Shown here: positions 23,972 to 31,946 of the stretch, in pieces
How the letters are laid out: the number at the start of each line of letters is the position of its first letter
How positions within the stretch are numbered: position 1 is the first letter of the stretch
NCBI GenBank assembly: GCA_015065685.1
Contig: SVPU01000012.1
Span: 1-45,497, forward strand
Direction: 5' to 3'
DNA: 45,497 nt
Source: Oscillospiraceae bacterium
GTDB lineage: Bacteria > Bacillota > Clostridia > Oscillospirales > Acutalibacteraceae
Notes under the pieces: model-generated
What the model was told of the DNA's origin: nothing
Database searches by the model: none
The model's input: the letters and a program-made list of their open reading frames with translations, nothing else
Position numbers and translations under genes: made by a program

Positions 23972-24730
23972 TTATTTTATAAAACTGTTAAGAATTGCGA
24001 TGGTTCTTTGCTGCTGCTCAAAAAATGCAAAATGACCCGCATTTTCAAACACACAAAGCCCGCAGTCCTTTATAAGACCTTCAATGATTTTAGCATCACT
24101 CAAGGGTGTTGCAGTGTCCTTTTCGCCCCAAATAAGCAGGGTGGGGCAGGAGATTTTGTGAATGATATTGCGAAGGTCGGTGTTAACAAGCGAAACCAAG
24201 GTTTTTCTGAGTACCTCGGGAGCGGCATTATAGTCGGCCGAGCCATAGTGCTTTCTCGCCTTATCTAAAAGCTCGCCGCTGTAGTTCTTGATTATGGGCA
24301 GAGATAAAACGGTTTTTATGCATTTAAAGCTCTTGGCTCTGAATTTCTGATTTAGTGTTTTTTTAGGAATGAGTCCCGCAGAATCGAGCAGAACGATTTT
24401 TTGTGGGTCAACAAGACCCTCTGCGGCTAATTTTAGAATAACTCTTCCGCCGTGAGAATGACCGATAAGTATGGGATTTTCGAGATTTACAGCTTTCATA
24501 AATTCGAGAACGAAATCGCAGTAATCCTCGAGCTTCCAAGGCTCTTTCATTGTATCGGTTTTTCCGCAACCGGGGAAATTCGGCGCAACCACTCTGCATC
24601 GGTCAGACAAGGCCGCCATTATTCCTTTATAAAACTCAAAGGAAGAGCCCCAACCGTGAAGCATTAAAACAGGGGTGCCTTCACCTTGCTCAATATATTC
24701 AGTATTTAAACCCTTAACAGTTATGTTCAT
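23972..24730 (-). CDS. Alpha/beta hydrolase
   Basis: Soluble alpha/beta hydrolase of 252 aa. HGWGSS (oxyanion hole), GHSHGG with nucleophile Ser92, Asp205 in WGEKDTATP and His233 in NAGHFAFFE form the catalytic triad. The family is broad (esterase, lipase, peptidase, haloperoxidase-like); substrate cannot be named. Its position between an SDR and MurF/Ddl suggests a housekeeping role, but could be fortuitous. Twelve bases after the SDR, fifteen before the MurF-like gene. Confidence 0.85.
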   Translation of the reverse strand: MNITVKGLNTEYIEQGEGTPVLMLHGWGSSFEFYKGIMAALSDRCRVVAPNFPGCGKTDTMKEPWKLEDYCDFVLEFMKAVNLENPILIGHSHGGRVILKLAAEGLVDPQKIVLLDSAGLIPKKTLNQKFRAKSFKCIKTVLSLPIIKNYSGELLDKARKHYGSADYNAAPEVLRKTLVSLVNTDLRNIIHKISCPTLLIWGEKDTATPLSDAKIIEGLIKDCGLCVFENAGHFAFFEQQQRTIAILNSFIK

Positions 24731-24742
24731 AAGTTAATTACC

Positions 24743-25501
24743 TCAGGTTCCCGCGAGTTTCATAACGATACTGTGCGGTAATATTTTAGCCAAAAAACGA
24801 TAAAATTTATAAAACAAAAGATTTGTGTAAACTGCTTTGCGCTTTTTAGATGCTATGAGTGATTTCTTCGCAATAACATCGGGTTTTACGCGCGGCAGTG
24901 TATCAAAAGTGTGGCTTGTGCCTTTTTCGATTCCTGCGGTAGATAAAAATTCAGTGTCCATAGGTCCGGGGCACACCGCAAGAACATTTATTTTGCGGCT
25001 CTTCAATTCTTCTCTGAGAGCTCGTGAAAAGCTCATAACATAAGCCTTGGTTGAAGAATATACCGCCATTCTTGTGTTTGGTGCAAAGGAAGCAATAGAG
25101 CAAGAATTTATTATTTCGGAATTTTCACTCATTTGGGGTAATACCATTGCTGTGATAACAGTTAAGGCTTCACAGTTAAGGCGCACCATTCCCGCCGAAA
25201 TTTCGCTTGATACGGAATCAAAATTTGCGAGCTTTCCAAATCCTGCGTTGTTAATTAAAAGCTTAACCTCTGTGTTAGGAGCATCTAATTCTTTTGAGAA
25301 TTTTTCGAGGTCTTCTGTCTTCGTGATATCGAGAGGCAAAACCTTAACCTTTTTCGAAAGCTTGGCTGCTAAACTGTTAAGCTTATCTTCTCTTCGGGCA
25401 ATAACCCATATTTCTTCAATTGTTTCGCAAAGCTTATCAACCGCCAGAGCATACTGCTCGCCAAGACCCGAAGAAGCACCTGTTATAATGGCAACTCGCA
25501 A
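24743..25501 (-). CDS. Short-chain dehydrogenase/reductase
   Basis: Classical SDR with NAD(P)-binding TGASSGLG at the N terminus, NNAG, catalytic Ser135 (SCSIAS), and Tyr148-x3-Lys152 in VYSSTKAYV; CPGPMDTEF is the typical segment after the active site. The basic residues ARRED after the second strand suggest NADP(H). The C terminus has a hydrophobic stretch (LLFYKFYRFLAKILP) that may touch the membrane. I start at TTG 25501, where AAGGAAG is at the right distance; GTG 25510 is too near the ribosome site. 252 aa. First gene of the SDR-hydrolase-MurF-Ddl-CDF operon. Confidence 0.88.
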   Translation of the reverse strand: MRVAIITGASSGLGEQYALAVDKLCETIEEIWVIARREDKLNSLAAKLSKKVKVLPLDITKTEDLEKFSKELDAPNTEVKLLINNAGFGKLANFDSVSSEISAGMVRLNCEALTVITAMVLPQMSENSEIINSCSIASFAPNTRMAVYSSTKAYVMSFSRALREELKSRKINVLAVCPGPMDTEFLSTAGIEKGTSHTFDTLPRVKPDVIAKKSLIASKKRKAVYTNLLFYKFYRFLAKILPHSIVMKLAGT

Positions 25502-25535
25502 AAGATACACTTCCTTTTATGATAATTCATTTTCA

Positions 25536-25564
25536 ATTATAACCTAATTTTAAATTAAATACAA
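25536..25564 (-). promoter_or_regulatory. Promoter of the SDR-murF-ddl operon
   Basis: On the minus strand TTGTAT (25564-25559), a 17-base spacer and TATAAT (25541-25536). Confidence 0.6.
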
Positions 25565-25603
25565 GATATAATACTTTTATTCTTCCGAAATTTAAAATTT
25601 TTG

Positions 25604-25633
25604 TTGACATAACATACGTGTTTGGGTTATAAT
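25604..25633 (+). promoter_or_regulatory. Promoter of rpmH
   Basis: Perfect TTGACA (25604-25609), 18-base spacer and perfect TATAAT (25628-25633), 80 bases before the start. No TTATNCACA DnaA boxes are visible in this intergenic stretch. Confidence 0.75.
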
Positions 25634-25712
25634 TTAAACTCGATGGGTTATGTCGTATTTTAATTCAAGAATTAAATAGATAATTGCCAATGCCAAATAA
25701 GGAGGTTTTAAA

Positions 25713-25847
25713 ATGAAAAGAACATATCAGCCTAAAAAGCTTCATCGTAAAAAGGAACATGGCTTTTTAAAGAGAATGGCAACCGCTAACGGTCGCAAGG
25801 TGCTTGCTCGTCGCAGAGCTAAAGGAAGAAAGCAACTGACATATTAA
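25713..25847 (+). CDS. rpmH: 50S ribosomal protein L34
   Basis: A 44-aa very basic protein: [18 protein letters not shown] at the N terminus, then [20 protein letters not shown], which is near-identical to L34 of other Firmicutes. AAGGAGG lies 7 bases upstream of the ATG. It heads the usual rpmH-rnpA-yidD-yidC-jag order; the dnaA gene that often lies on its other side is replaced here by an SDR operon. Confidence 0.98.
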   Translation: MKRTYQPKKLHRKKEHGFLKRMATANGRKVLARRRAKGRKQLTY

Positions 25848-25868
25848 AAGCCACTCTATGTGGCTTTT
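25846..25868 (+). terminator. Hairpin between rpmH and rnpA
   Basis: Nine-bp stem AAAAGCCAC/GTGGCTTTT with loop TCTAT, starting within the rpmH stop codon and followed by a short T tract. Probably a partial terminator that lowers rnpA expression relative to rpmH. Confidence 0.6.
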
Positions 25869-25888
25869 ACTTTTATCAGTTAAAAGTT

Positions 25889-26242
25889 ATGGAAAAAATT
25901 ATTAAAATTAAAGAAAACCGTGAATTCAGAAGGGCATATTCAAGAGGAAAGTCGTTTGTGTGTCCCTTTGTTGTGGTTTATGCCTTTAAAAACAGAAGCG
26001 GCGTAAACCGTCTTGGAATCACGGCGGGCAAAAAGATAGGTAAGGCGGTAGAGCGTAACCGTGCCAAAAGGGTTATAAGGGCTGCATATAGGCAGTGTTT
26101 ACCGCAGCTTGTTTCAGGGTATGATTTTGTTATTGTTGCCAGAACCAGAATTTTAACCGCAAAAAGCACGGCGGTTGCGGCAGCTCTTTTAAAGCTTTTA
26201 AAGGGTGCCGGATTTTGTAAGGAATTGAATGTTAATGAGTAA
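25889..26242 (+). CDS. rnpA: Ribonuclease P protein component
   Basis: Small basic cofactor of the RNase P ribozyme that helps tRNA 5' maturation. [16 protein letters not shown] and the RNR helix [15 protein letters not shown] are family hallmarks; 117 aa is typical. The ribosome site before the ATG is poor, so it may rely on coupling or the upstream hairpin. Its end overlaps yidD by 14 bases. Confidence 0.96.
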   Translation: MEKIIKIKENREFRRAYSRGKSFVCPFVVVYAFKNRSGVNRLGITAGKKIGKAVERNRAKRVIRAAYRQCLPQLVSGYDFVIVARTRILTAKSTAVAAALLKLLKGAGFCKELNVNE

Positions 26243-26477
26243 GCTTTTAATCGCTCTTATAAGATTCTATCAGAAAAACATTTCACCCGCAAAGCCTTCC
26301 TGTTGCCGATTTATTCCAACCTGTTCCTCATATGCTATTGAAGCAATAGAGGTGCACGGTGCAATCAAAGGAAGTGCGTTAGCTATTTGGCGGATTTTAA
26401 GGTGCAATCCTTTTTCTAAGGGAGGGTATGACCCCGTTCCGCTAAAACAAAAATTTAAAAATAACCATGGAATATAA
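26229..26477 (+). CDS. yidD: Membrane protein insertion efficiency factor YidD
   Basis: Small amphipathic membrane-associated protein aiding Yid[35 protein letters not shown] and [13 protein letters not shown] are the conserved blocks with their cysteines. 82 aa. Starts at ATG 26229 inside the rnpA end, with AAGGA five bases before it; a second ATG at 26235 is less well placed. Confidence 0.95.
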   Translation: MLMSKLLIALIRFYQKNISPAKPSCCRFIPTCSSYAIEAIEVHGAIKGSALAIWRILRCNPFSKGGYDPVPLKQKFKNNHGI

Positions 26478-26504
26478 ATATTCCGAACGGATGGTGTATA
26501 TATT

Positions 26505-27524
26505 ATGTTTGATTTTATTAACAAGCCGCTTGGTTGGGTGTTGGAGAACTTAGCGGATATATTCAGCGGTAATTTTGCTATTGCTGTATTTGCTTTTACT
26601 GTTTTGATTAATGTTTTGCTTATTCCGCTTAACGTTAAAAGCCAGAAATCTTCGGTTCAGCAAACAAGAATCAAGCCTAAGCTTGATGAGCTTAAAAAGC
26701 GTTGCGGTGATGACAGACAGAAATTTGCAACCGAATCTCAGAAGCTTTATGCAGATGAGGGGGTTTCAATGTCCCCCGGTTGTTTGCCAATGCTTTTGCG
26801 CCTTGTTTTGATGCTTTGCATTTACACTGTAATTCTTTCTCCGCTGACTTATATGAGCGGTGTAGAAAAAACTCATATAACCAATGTTACAGAAACCGTT
26901 AGCAAAAGACTTAGTGATATTAAAAAAGAAGACAAAGAAAAGCACAAGGAATACACTGAACTCCTTAACTGGAAAGAAGGCCGTTCGCAAGAACTCAGCA
27001 TTGTTGGAATTATCAGAAATGATGAGGATGTTTTAAAAGAAGTTCTCACCGAAAAGCAATATAAAAAGATTAAAGATGATTTAAGTGAGATTAAAGCGAA
27101 AGATAAAGAGAGCGCGATTAATTATACATTTATAACAGAAAAAATCAATCTCACCGAAACACCCAAATTTTCTTTGGATATATTCCACGAAGCACAACTC
27201 ATTTGGATAATGCCTTTATTGGCATTTGCTGCTCAGATGATTTCAGGTTTCTTCTCAATGAAAATGCAGAAGAAGATTAACCCCGATGCGCCCAATATGG
27301 CAGCAATGATGTTCGGTATGCCGATTTTCTCATTGTTTATCGGTTTCGGGTTCCCTGCAGGTGTTACTTTCTATTGGGCATGTTCATCGCTCATAGGCGG
27401 TATTATTCAGCTTGGTGTTCAGTATTTCTACGGACCGCACAAGATGCTTTCACGCGAGCGTGCAAAGGAACTTGCAAAGCAGTGTGATTTTGAAGCAACT
27501 CAGTTAAAGAAATTTGGTAATTAA
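26505..27524 (+). CDS. yidC: Membrane protein insertase YidC/Oxa1 family
   Basis: Inserts proteins into the cytoplasmic membrane. The core has TM1 (FAIAVFAFTVLINVLLIPL, 24-42), the cytoplasmic hairpin KSQKSSVQQTRIKPKLDEL, TM2 beginning GCLPMLLRLVLML, and C-terminal TMs including FGFPAGVTFYWACSSL. Two oddities: the groove arginine of TM1 (T-x-x-x-R) is Asn36 here, while TM2 has Arg99 where Gln is usual; and an outside loop of about 100 mostly charged residues (120-215) separates TM2 from TM3. There is no obvious lipobox, unlike SpoIIIJ of Bacillus. 339 aa. Confidence 0.93.
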   Translation: MFDFINKPLGWVLENLADIFSGNFAIAVFAFTVLINVLLIPLNVKSQKSSVQQTRIKPKLDELKKRCGDDRQKFATESQKLYADEGVSMSPGCLPMLLRLVLMLCIYTVILSPLTYMSGVEKTHITNVTETVSKRLSDIKKEDKEKHKEYTELLNWKEGRSQELSIVGIIRNDEDVLKEVLTEKQYKKIKDDLSEIKAKDKESAINYTFITEKINLTETPKFSLDIFHEAQLIWIMPLLAFAAQMISGFFSMKMQKKINPDAPNMAAMMFGMPIFSLFIGFGFPAGVTFYWACSSLIGGIIQLGVQYFYGPHKMLSRERAKELAKQCDFEATQLKKFGN

Positions 27525-27539
27525 AAAGGAGGATTCCCC

Positions 27540-28493
27540 TTGATTAAGGAAGCAATAGGCTTCGGTTCAACCATTGAAGAAGCAAAAGAAGATGCTATTG
27601 CAAAGCTTGGCGCATCCGAGTTCGATGATATTCAACTCGAAGTGTTGGCAATGCCTAAAAAGAAAGTTTTGGGTATGTTCGGCGGTGCTGACGCGCAGGT
27701 TAAAGCATATATAGAAATAGCAGAAAAAAAGAATAAGAATGTTAAAAAACAAAAGGCTAACAATCAAAAAGAAAAGCCTTCAGAGAAAAAAGAAAACAAA
27801 AAAGAAAAGAATTTGCCTAAAAAGTCTGAAGAGGCTGTGAAAACAGTAACAGAGGACGAAGAACTTAAATATGGCGAAGCAGTTGATGCGGCAGAAATTT
27901 CTGCTGACACACCTGCAGGCAAAGCAATAGAGTATATCAAAACCGTTCTTTCTGCAGTTAATTGCGAAAATGTTGAAATTAAGGTTGCAAGCAGAGAAAA
28001 TGCATCTTTGATAATAATCGACGGAGAGGATATAAGCATCCTTATCGGCAGACGCGGTGAAACACTTGATGCGCTTCAGTATCTCGCTTCTCTCGCGGCC
28101 AATAACGGCGGCGGACATTATAAGATTTCGCTTAACATCGGAAATTACCGTGAAAAGAGAGCGGAAACATTATCTGGCCTCGCAAAAAGAATATCGGCTC
28201 AGGTTTTAAAGACAGGTAAAAGCCGTACTTTAGAGCCAATGAATCCTTATGAGCGAAGAATAATTCACACAACTGTTCAAGGTATTGACGGTGTTGTTTC
28301 GAATTCTTTTGGCGACGGTGTTGGAAGAAGGGTTGTTGTGTCACCCGAGGGTGCCGAAGTTAAACCCCCAAGATTCCAGGATAGAAGACGAAACGGCAAC
28401 CGCCGTTCTTCCCGTTCTTCCGCACAGGTTAATGCAGTTGCAAGAGAACCCAAGAAGGATAGTGACATTCCGCTTTACGGAAAAATTAACTAA
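27540..28493 (+). CDS. jag: SpoIIIJ-associated RNA-binding protein Jag/KhpB
   Basis: RNA-binding protein paired with yidC. A Jag_N domain (1-60, MIKEAIGFGSTIEEAKEDAI) is followed by a Lys/Glu-rich linker (70-125), a KH domain (about 145-220, DGEDISILIGRRGETLDALQ) and an R3H domain (NPYERRIIHTTVQ). The tail is Arg/Ser-rich. Starts at TTG 27540 with AAGGAGG 7 bases upstream. 317 aa, last gene of the cluster. Confidence 0.94.
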   Translation: MIKEAIGFGSTIEEAKEDAIAKLGASEFDDIQLEVLAMPKKKVLGMFGGADAQVKAYIEIAEKKNKNVKKQKANNQKEKPSEKKENKKEKNLPKKSEEAVKTVTEDEELKYGEAVDAAEISADTPAGKAIEYIKTVLSAVNCENVEIKVASRENASLIIIDGEDISILIGRRGETLDALQYLASLAANNGGGHYKISLNIGNYREKRAETLSGLAKRISAQVLKTGKSRTLEPMNPYERRIIHTTVQGIDGVVSNSFGDGVGRRVVVSPEGAEVKPPRFQDRRRNGNRRSSRSSAQVNAVAREPKKDSDIPLYGKIN

Positions 28494-28500
28494 ATATAAA

Positions 28501-28541
28501 ATTCCCCTGTAAACAAAAATTTACAGGGGAATAATTTTTTT
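28501..28541 (+). terminator. Terminator of the rpmH-jag cluster
   Basis: A perfect 13-bp stem (28501-28513 with 28520-28532), 6-base loop, then a seven-T tract. Confidence 0.85.
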
Positions 28542-28582
28542 GTAAAAAAACAGTGGAATTTTTAGAATTTGCAAAACAATTA

Positions 28583-28611
28583 TTGAAAGATTTAGAAGTT
28601 TGTGGTATTAT
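28583..28611 (+). promoter_or_regulatory. Promoter of the hexosamine kinase operon
   Basis: TTGAAA (28583-28588), a 17-base spacer and TATTAT (28606-28611), about 70 bases before the kinase start. Confidence 0.55.
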
Positions 28612-28678
28612 AACAACAGATATGTCCACATATTATTTAAAGCGAGTTCCTAATTAAAGAAAAATGAGGATGATTAAT

Positions 28679-29767
28679 ATGAATCAAATGATGGATGTCA
28701 TTAAAAAATTTAAAATTAAGGGAGAAGTTAAGGTCTGCGAGCCTTACGGTAACGGCCATATAAACAGTACATTTTTAGTAATTACTGCAGACGATGAGGC
28801 AAGAGTTCATAAGTATATTTTGCAGTCTGTAAACAACAATGTTTTCAAAGAGCCAAAAAAGGTTATGGAAAACATTGAAAGCGTTACCGATTTCTTAAGA
28901 ACCAAGGTTGACGATTTGCGCGAGATACTCACACTTGTAAGAACTTATGATGGCAGTACATATTATGAAGATGAAAACGGTGCTTTCTGGCGTATTTATG
29001 ATTTCGTGGTGGGTTCAATTTGTCTTGACCGCCCCGAAGATACGGAAGACTTTTATCAGTGCGCGGTGGCATTTGGAAAATTCCAGAAAATGCTTGCGGA
29101 TTTCCCTGCAGACACACTTCACGAAACAATAGTTGATTTCCATAACACCCCTAAGCGCTATAACGATTTCTTAAAGGCTTTGGAAGAAAATAAGTCAGGC
29201 AGAGCAAATGATGCTTTGGAAGAAATTGAGTTTGTTAAGGCTCGTAAAGATTTTTACAGTGTTTTGATTGATAGCAATAAAGCGGGTGAGTTGCCGCTTC
29301 GAGTTAGTCATAACGATACAAAGTCTAACAATGTTATGCTTGATGCTAAAACCCGTACGGCCCTTTGCGTTATCGACCTTGATACTATTATGCCCGGCTT
29401 CTCTGTTACCGATTTTGGCGATGCTATTCGTTTTGGTGCAAACACCGCTGCTGAGGATGAGCAGGATTTATCAAAGGTTAATTTCAGTCTTGATATGTTT
29501 AAGGCTTATGTGAAAGGCTTCTTGAAGGGCTGCGGTGGGGAATTGCCCGATTCTGAAATTATGCTTTTGCCCGAGGGCGCAAAGATGATGACCATTGAAT
29601 GCGGAATGCGCTTCTTGGCAGACTTTATTGAGGGCGATGTTTATTTCAAAACAAAATATCCCGAGCACAATTTAGTTCGTTGCCGCACCCAATTAAAATT
29701 GGTTGAAGAAATGGAAAAATGTTGGGACGAAATGAAAGCAATCGTTAAAAAATACTGTAAGGGTTAA
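28679..29767 (+). CDS. Aminoglycoside-phosphotransferase-fold kinase, N-acetylhexosamine 1-kinase-like
   Basis: Cytoplasmic sugar kinase of the APH fold. NGHINSTFLV (P-loop-like), RVSHNDTKSNNVMLD (catalytic loop with HND) and LCVIDLDTIMPG with FGDAIRFGAN match NahK, which phosphorylates GlcNAc/GalNAc at C1. The next gene encodes a sugar-1-phosphate nucleotidyltransferase and the third NagB, so a GlcNAc/GalNAc salvage route is likely. I start at ATG 28679 with GAGGAT upstream; ATG 28664 is in frame but has no site. 362 aa. Substrate is inferred, not proven. Confidence 0.75.
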   Translation: MNQMMDVIKKFKIKGEVKVCEPYGNGHINSTFLVITADDEARVHKYILQSVNNNVFKEPKKVMENIESVTDFLRTKVDDLREILTLVRTYDGSTYYEDENGAFWRIYDFVVGSICLDRPEDTEDFYQCAVAFGKFQKMLADFPADTLHETIVDFHNTPKRYNDFLKALEENKSGRANDALEEIEFVKARKDFYSVLIDSNKAGELPLRVSHNDTKSNNVMLDAKTRTALCVIDLDTIMPGFSVTDFGDAIRFGANTAAEDEQDLSKVNFSLDMFKAYVKGFLKGCGGELPDSEIMLLPEGAKMMTIECGMRFLADFIEGDVYFKTKYPEHNLVRCRTQLKLVEEMEKCWDEMKAIVKKYCKG

Positions 29768-29785
29768 TCAAAAGGGGTTTTCTAT

Positions 29786-30667
29786 ATGTCAAAGGATATA
29801 ACTTTAGTAGTAATGGCGGCAGGAATGGGCAGCCGTTTTGGCGGTCTCAAGCAGATAGAGCCAATAGGACCTAACGGTGAGGTTTTGCTTGATTTCTCTG
29901 TTTATGATGCTGTTTTGGCAGGCTTTACAAAGGTTGTTTTTGTTATAAAACATGCCATTGAAAAGGATTTTAAAGAGGTTATCGGCAAAAGAATTGCCAA
30001 TAGAGTCAAGGTTGAATATGTTTTCCAGGAGATTGACGATTTGCCCGCGGGCTATGTGTGCCCTGAGGACCGTGCAAAGCCTTGGGGAACAGCGCATGCA
30101 ATTCTTTGCTGTAAGGATGTTGTTAAAGAGCCTTTCGCAGTTATCAATGCCGATGATTTTTATGGCCGTTTGGCATTCAAAAGAATGGCCGATTTCTTAA
30201 AGCAGGATACTCCGGATTATTGTATGGTTGGTTTCAGACTTGTTAACACGCTAACCGAAAACGGTCATGTATCCCGCGGAATTTGCGAAACCGAAAACGG
30301 ATATTTAAAATCGGTTGTTGAGCGCACAAAGATTATGGATTGCAAATTCACCGAGGATGATGGCGCAACTTGGACAGCGCTTGCTCCTGACACTGTGGTT
30401 TCAATGAATCTTTGGGGCTTTAGGCCAGACCTTTTTGGATATATCAATGAAGGCTTCAAAAAATTCTTGGATGAGAAAATAAATGTTCCGAAATCTGAAT
30501 ATTATTTACCAAGCGTTGTTTCAACCCTTATTGATAGCGGCGAGAAAAACGTTAAGATGTTAGTTGCCGAAGAAAAGTGGTATGGCGTTACATATAAGGA
30601 AGATAAACAGGTTGTTGTTGATGCCATCGGCAAAATGATTGCTGACGGGCTTTATGAAAATATTTAA
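29786..30667 (+). CDS. Sugar-1-phosphate nucleotidyltransferase
   Basis: NTP-transferase fold enzyme making an NDP-sugar from a sugar 1-phosphate. The N-terminal VVMAAGMGSRFGGLKQ is the nucleotide loop (GxGxRxGGxK type), and INADDFYG has the metal-binding Asp. At 293 aa it has no left-handed beta-helix, so it is not a full GlmU. The neighbour kinase would supply its substrate, making UDP-GlcNAc/GalNAc-type products the favoured guess; other sugars are possible. Nineteen-base gap after the kinase. Confidence 0.85.
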   Translation: MSKDITLVVMAAGMGSRFGGLKQIEPIGPNGEVLLDFSVYDAVLAGFTKVVFVIKHAIEKDFKEVIGKRIANRVKVEYVFQEIDDLPAGYVCPEDRAKPWGTAHAILCCKDVVKEPFAVINADDFYGRLAFKRMADFLKQDTPDYCMVGFRLVNTLTENGHVSRGICETENGYLKSVVERTKIMDCKFTEDDGATWTALAPDTVVSMNLWGFRPDLFGYINEGFKKFLDEKINVPKSEYYLPSVVSTLIDSGEKNVKMLVAEEKWYGVTYKEDKQVVVDAIGKMIADGLYENI

Positions 30668-30681
30668 TCAAAGAAGGTTTT

Positions 30682-31395
30682 ATGATGAATTTTATTAAGG
30701 TTAACAATTATGAAGAATTAAGCAAGAAGGCTGCAAATCTTATTGCAGCACAGGTTATTGTAAAGCCCAACTGTGTTTTGGGATTGGCTACGGGTTCAAG
30801 CCCTGTTGGTACATATAAAAATTTAATTGAGGCTTGCAAGAACGGTGATATAACATTTGAAAATGTAACCTCTGTAAATCTTGATGAATATGTGGGTCTT
30901 GACGGTTCTAACGACCAGAGTTATCGTTATTTTATGAATGATAATTTGTTCGACCATATAAATATAGATAAAGAAAAGACCTTCGTTCCCAACGGTTGCG
31001 CAGCTGACCTTAAAGCTGAGGGAGAGGCTTATGATGCACACATCAAAGCCCTTGGCGGTATTGACCTTCAGCTTTTAGGAATAGGACTCGACGGCCATAT
31101 CGGCTTTAACGAGCCCGACAGCTTCTTCACCGCAGAAACCCACGTTGTTGATTTGGATGAATCAACAATTAAAGCAAATGCAAGATTCTTTGAAAGCGAA
31201 GCTGATGTTCCGAGAAAGGCAATAACAATGGGTATGGCTTCAATTATGCAGGCCAAAAAGGTTTTGCTTATTGCTAACGGCGCAAATAAAAAGAAAATAG
31301 TTGAAAAGGCCTTCTTCGGTCCCATAACTCCCGAAGTTCCGGCTTCTATTTTGCAGCTTCACCCCGACCTTACTGTAATTTACAGTGAAAATTAA
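30682..31395 (+). CDS. nagB: Glucosamine-6-phosphate deaminase
   Basis: Converts glucosamine 6-phosphate to fructose 6-phosphate and ammonia. LGLATGSSPVGTYK (phosphate loop), NLDEYVGL with the catalytic Asp, GIGLDGHIGFNEPDS and the HVV segment match NagB; the 237-aa length is that of the short form that lacks the allosteric C-terminal extension of E. coli. The second ATG (30685) has the better 7-base spacing from AAGAAGG. Third gene of the amino-sugar set; no nagA is seen here. Confidence 0.95.
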   Translation: MMNFIKVNNYEELSKKAANLIAAQVIVKPNCVLGLATGSSPVGTYKNLIEACKNGDITFENVTSVNLDEYVGLDGSNDQSYRYFMNDNLFDHINIDKEKTFVPNGCAADLKAEGEAYDAHIKALGGIDLQLLGIGLDGHIGFNEPDSFFTAETHVVDLDESTIKANARFFESEADVPRKAITMGMASIMQAKKVLLIANGANKKKIVEKAFFGPITPEVPASILQLHPDLTVIYSEN

Positions 31396-31434
31396 TTAGC
31401 ACCCCTTGAATTTTAAAATTAAGGAGAGTTTAAA

Positions 31435-31899
31435 ATGAAGAAAAAAGGTTTAATTGCAGAATTTAAAGAGTTTATAATGCGCGGTAATGTTATCGATATG
31501 GCTATCGGTGTTATTATTGCGGGCGCGTTTGGAAAGATTACCACAAGCTTGGTTAATGATGTGTTTATGCCTTTCTTGGGTTGGATAATTGGAGATTTTG
31601 ATATGACCCAGCTCAACTTAACCTTGGTTGAAGAGGTTAAAAACGCAGCAGGTGAGATTACAACCCCTGCGGTTGTTATCGGTTTCGGTTCTTTAATTTC
31701 AACCGTTATTGATTTCTTACTTATCGCACTTATAATTTTCATTATCATTAAGGTGTTCAACACTGCAAGAGAACTTACAGAAAACAAGCTTTTGCATAAG
31801 AAAGAAGAGGAAGAGGCTCCTGTGGAAGAGGTTAAGGCTCCTACAGCTGAAGAACTTTTAAGCGAAATTCTTGCTGAAATTAAGAAGTCGAACGAATAA
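31435..31899 (+). CDS. mscL: Large-conductance mechanosensitive channel
   Basis: Homopentameric channel that opens under hypo-osmotic shock. TM1 (NVIDMAIGVIIAGAFGKITTSLVND) with the gate-lining residues and the FMPFLGWIIGD stretch, then TM2 (FGSLISTVIDFLLIALIIFIIIKVFN) and an acidic C-terminal bundle (EEEEAPVEEVKAPTAEEL). 154 aa. Forty bases after nagB, apparently on the same transcript though functionally unrelated. Confidence 0.96.
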   Translation: MKKKGLIAEFKEFIMRGNVIDMAIGVIIAGAFGKITTSLVNDVFMPFLGWIIGDFDMTQLNLTLVEEVKNAAGEITTPAVVIGFGSLISTVIDFLLIALIIFIIIKVFNTARELTENKLLHKKEEEEAPVEEVKAPTAEELLSEILAEIKKSNE

Positions 31900-31910
31900 A
31901 GTAGAATTTA

Positions 31911-31946
31911 AAATCCGTGATACGTTTGGTATCACGGATTTTTTTG
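31911..31946 (+). terminator. Terminator of mscL, overlapping the araC-type gene end
   Basis: Thirteen-bp stem (31911-31923 with 31929-31941), loop GTTTG, then a T tract. The right arm and tract lie inside the last codons and stop of the convergent AraC gene (stop 31932-31934), so both genes share the same DNA for termination and coding. Confidence 0.8.
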
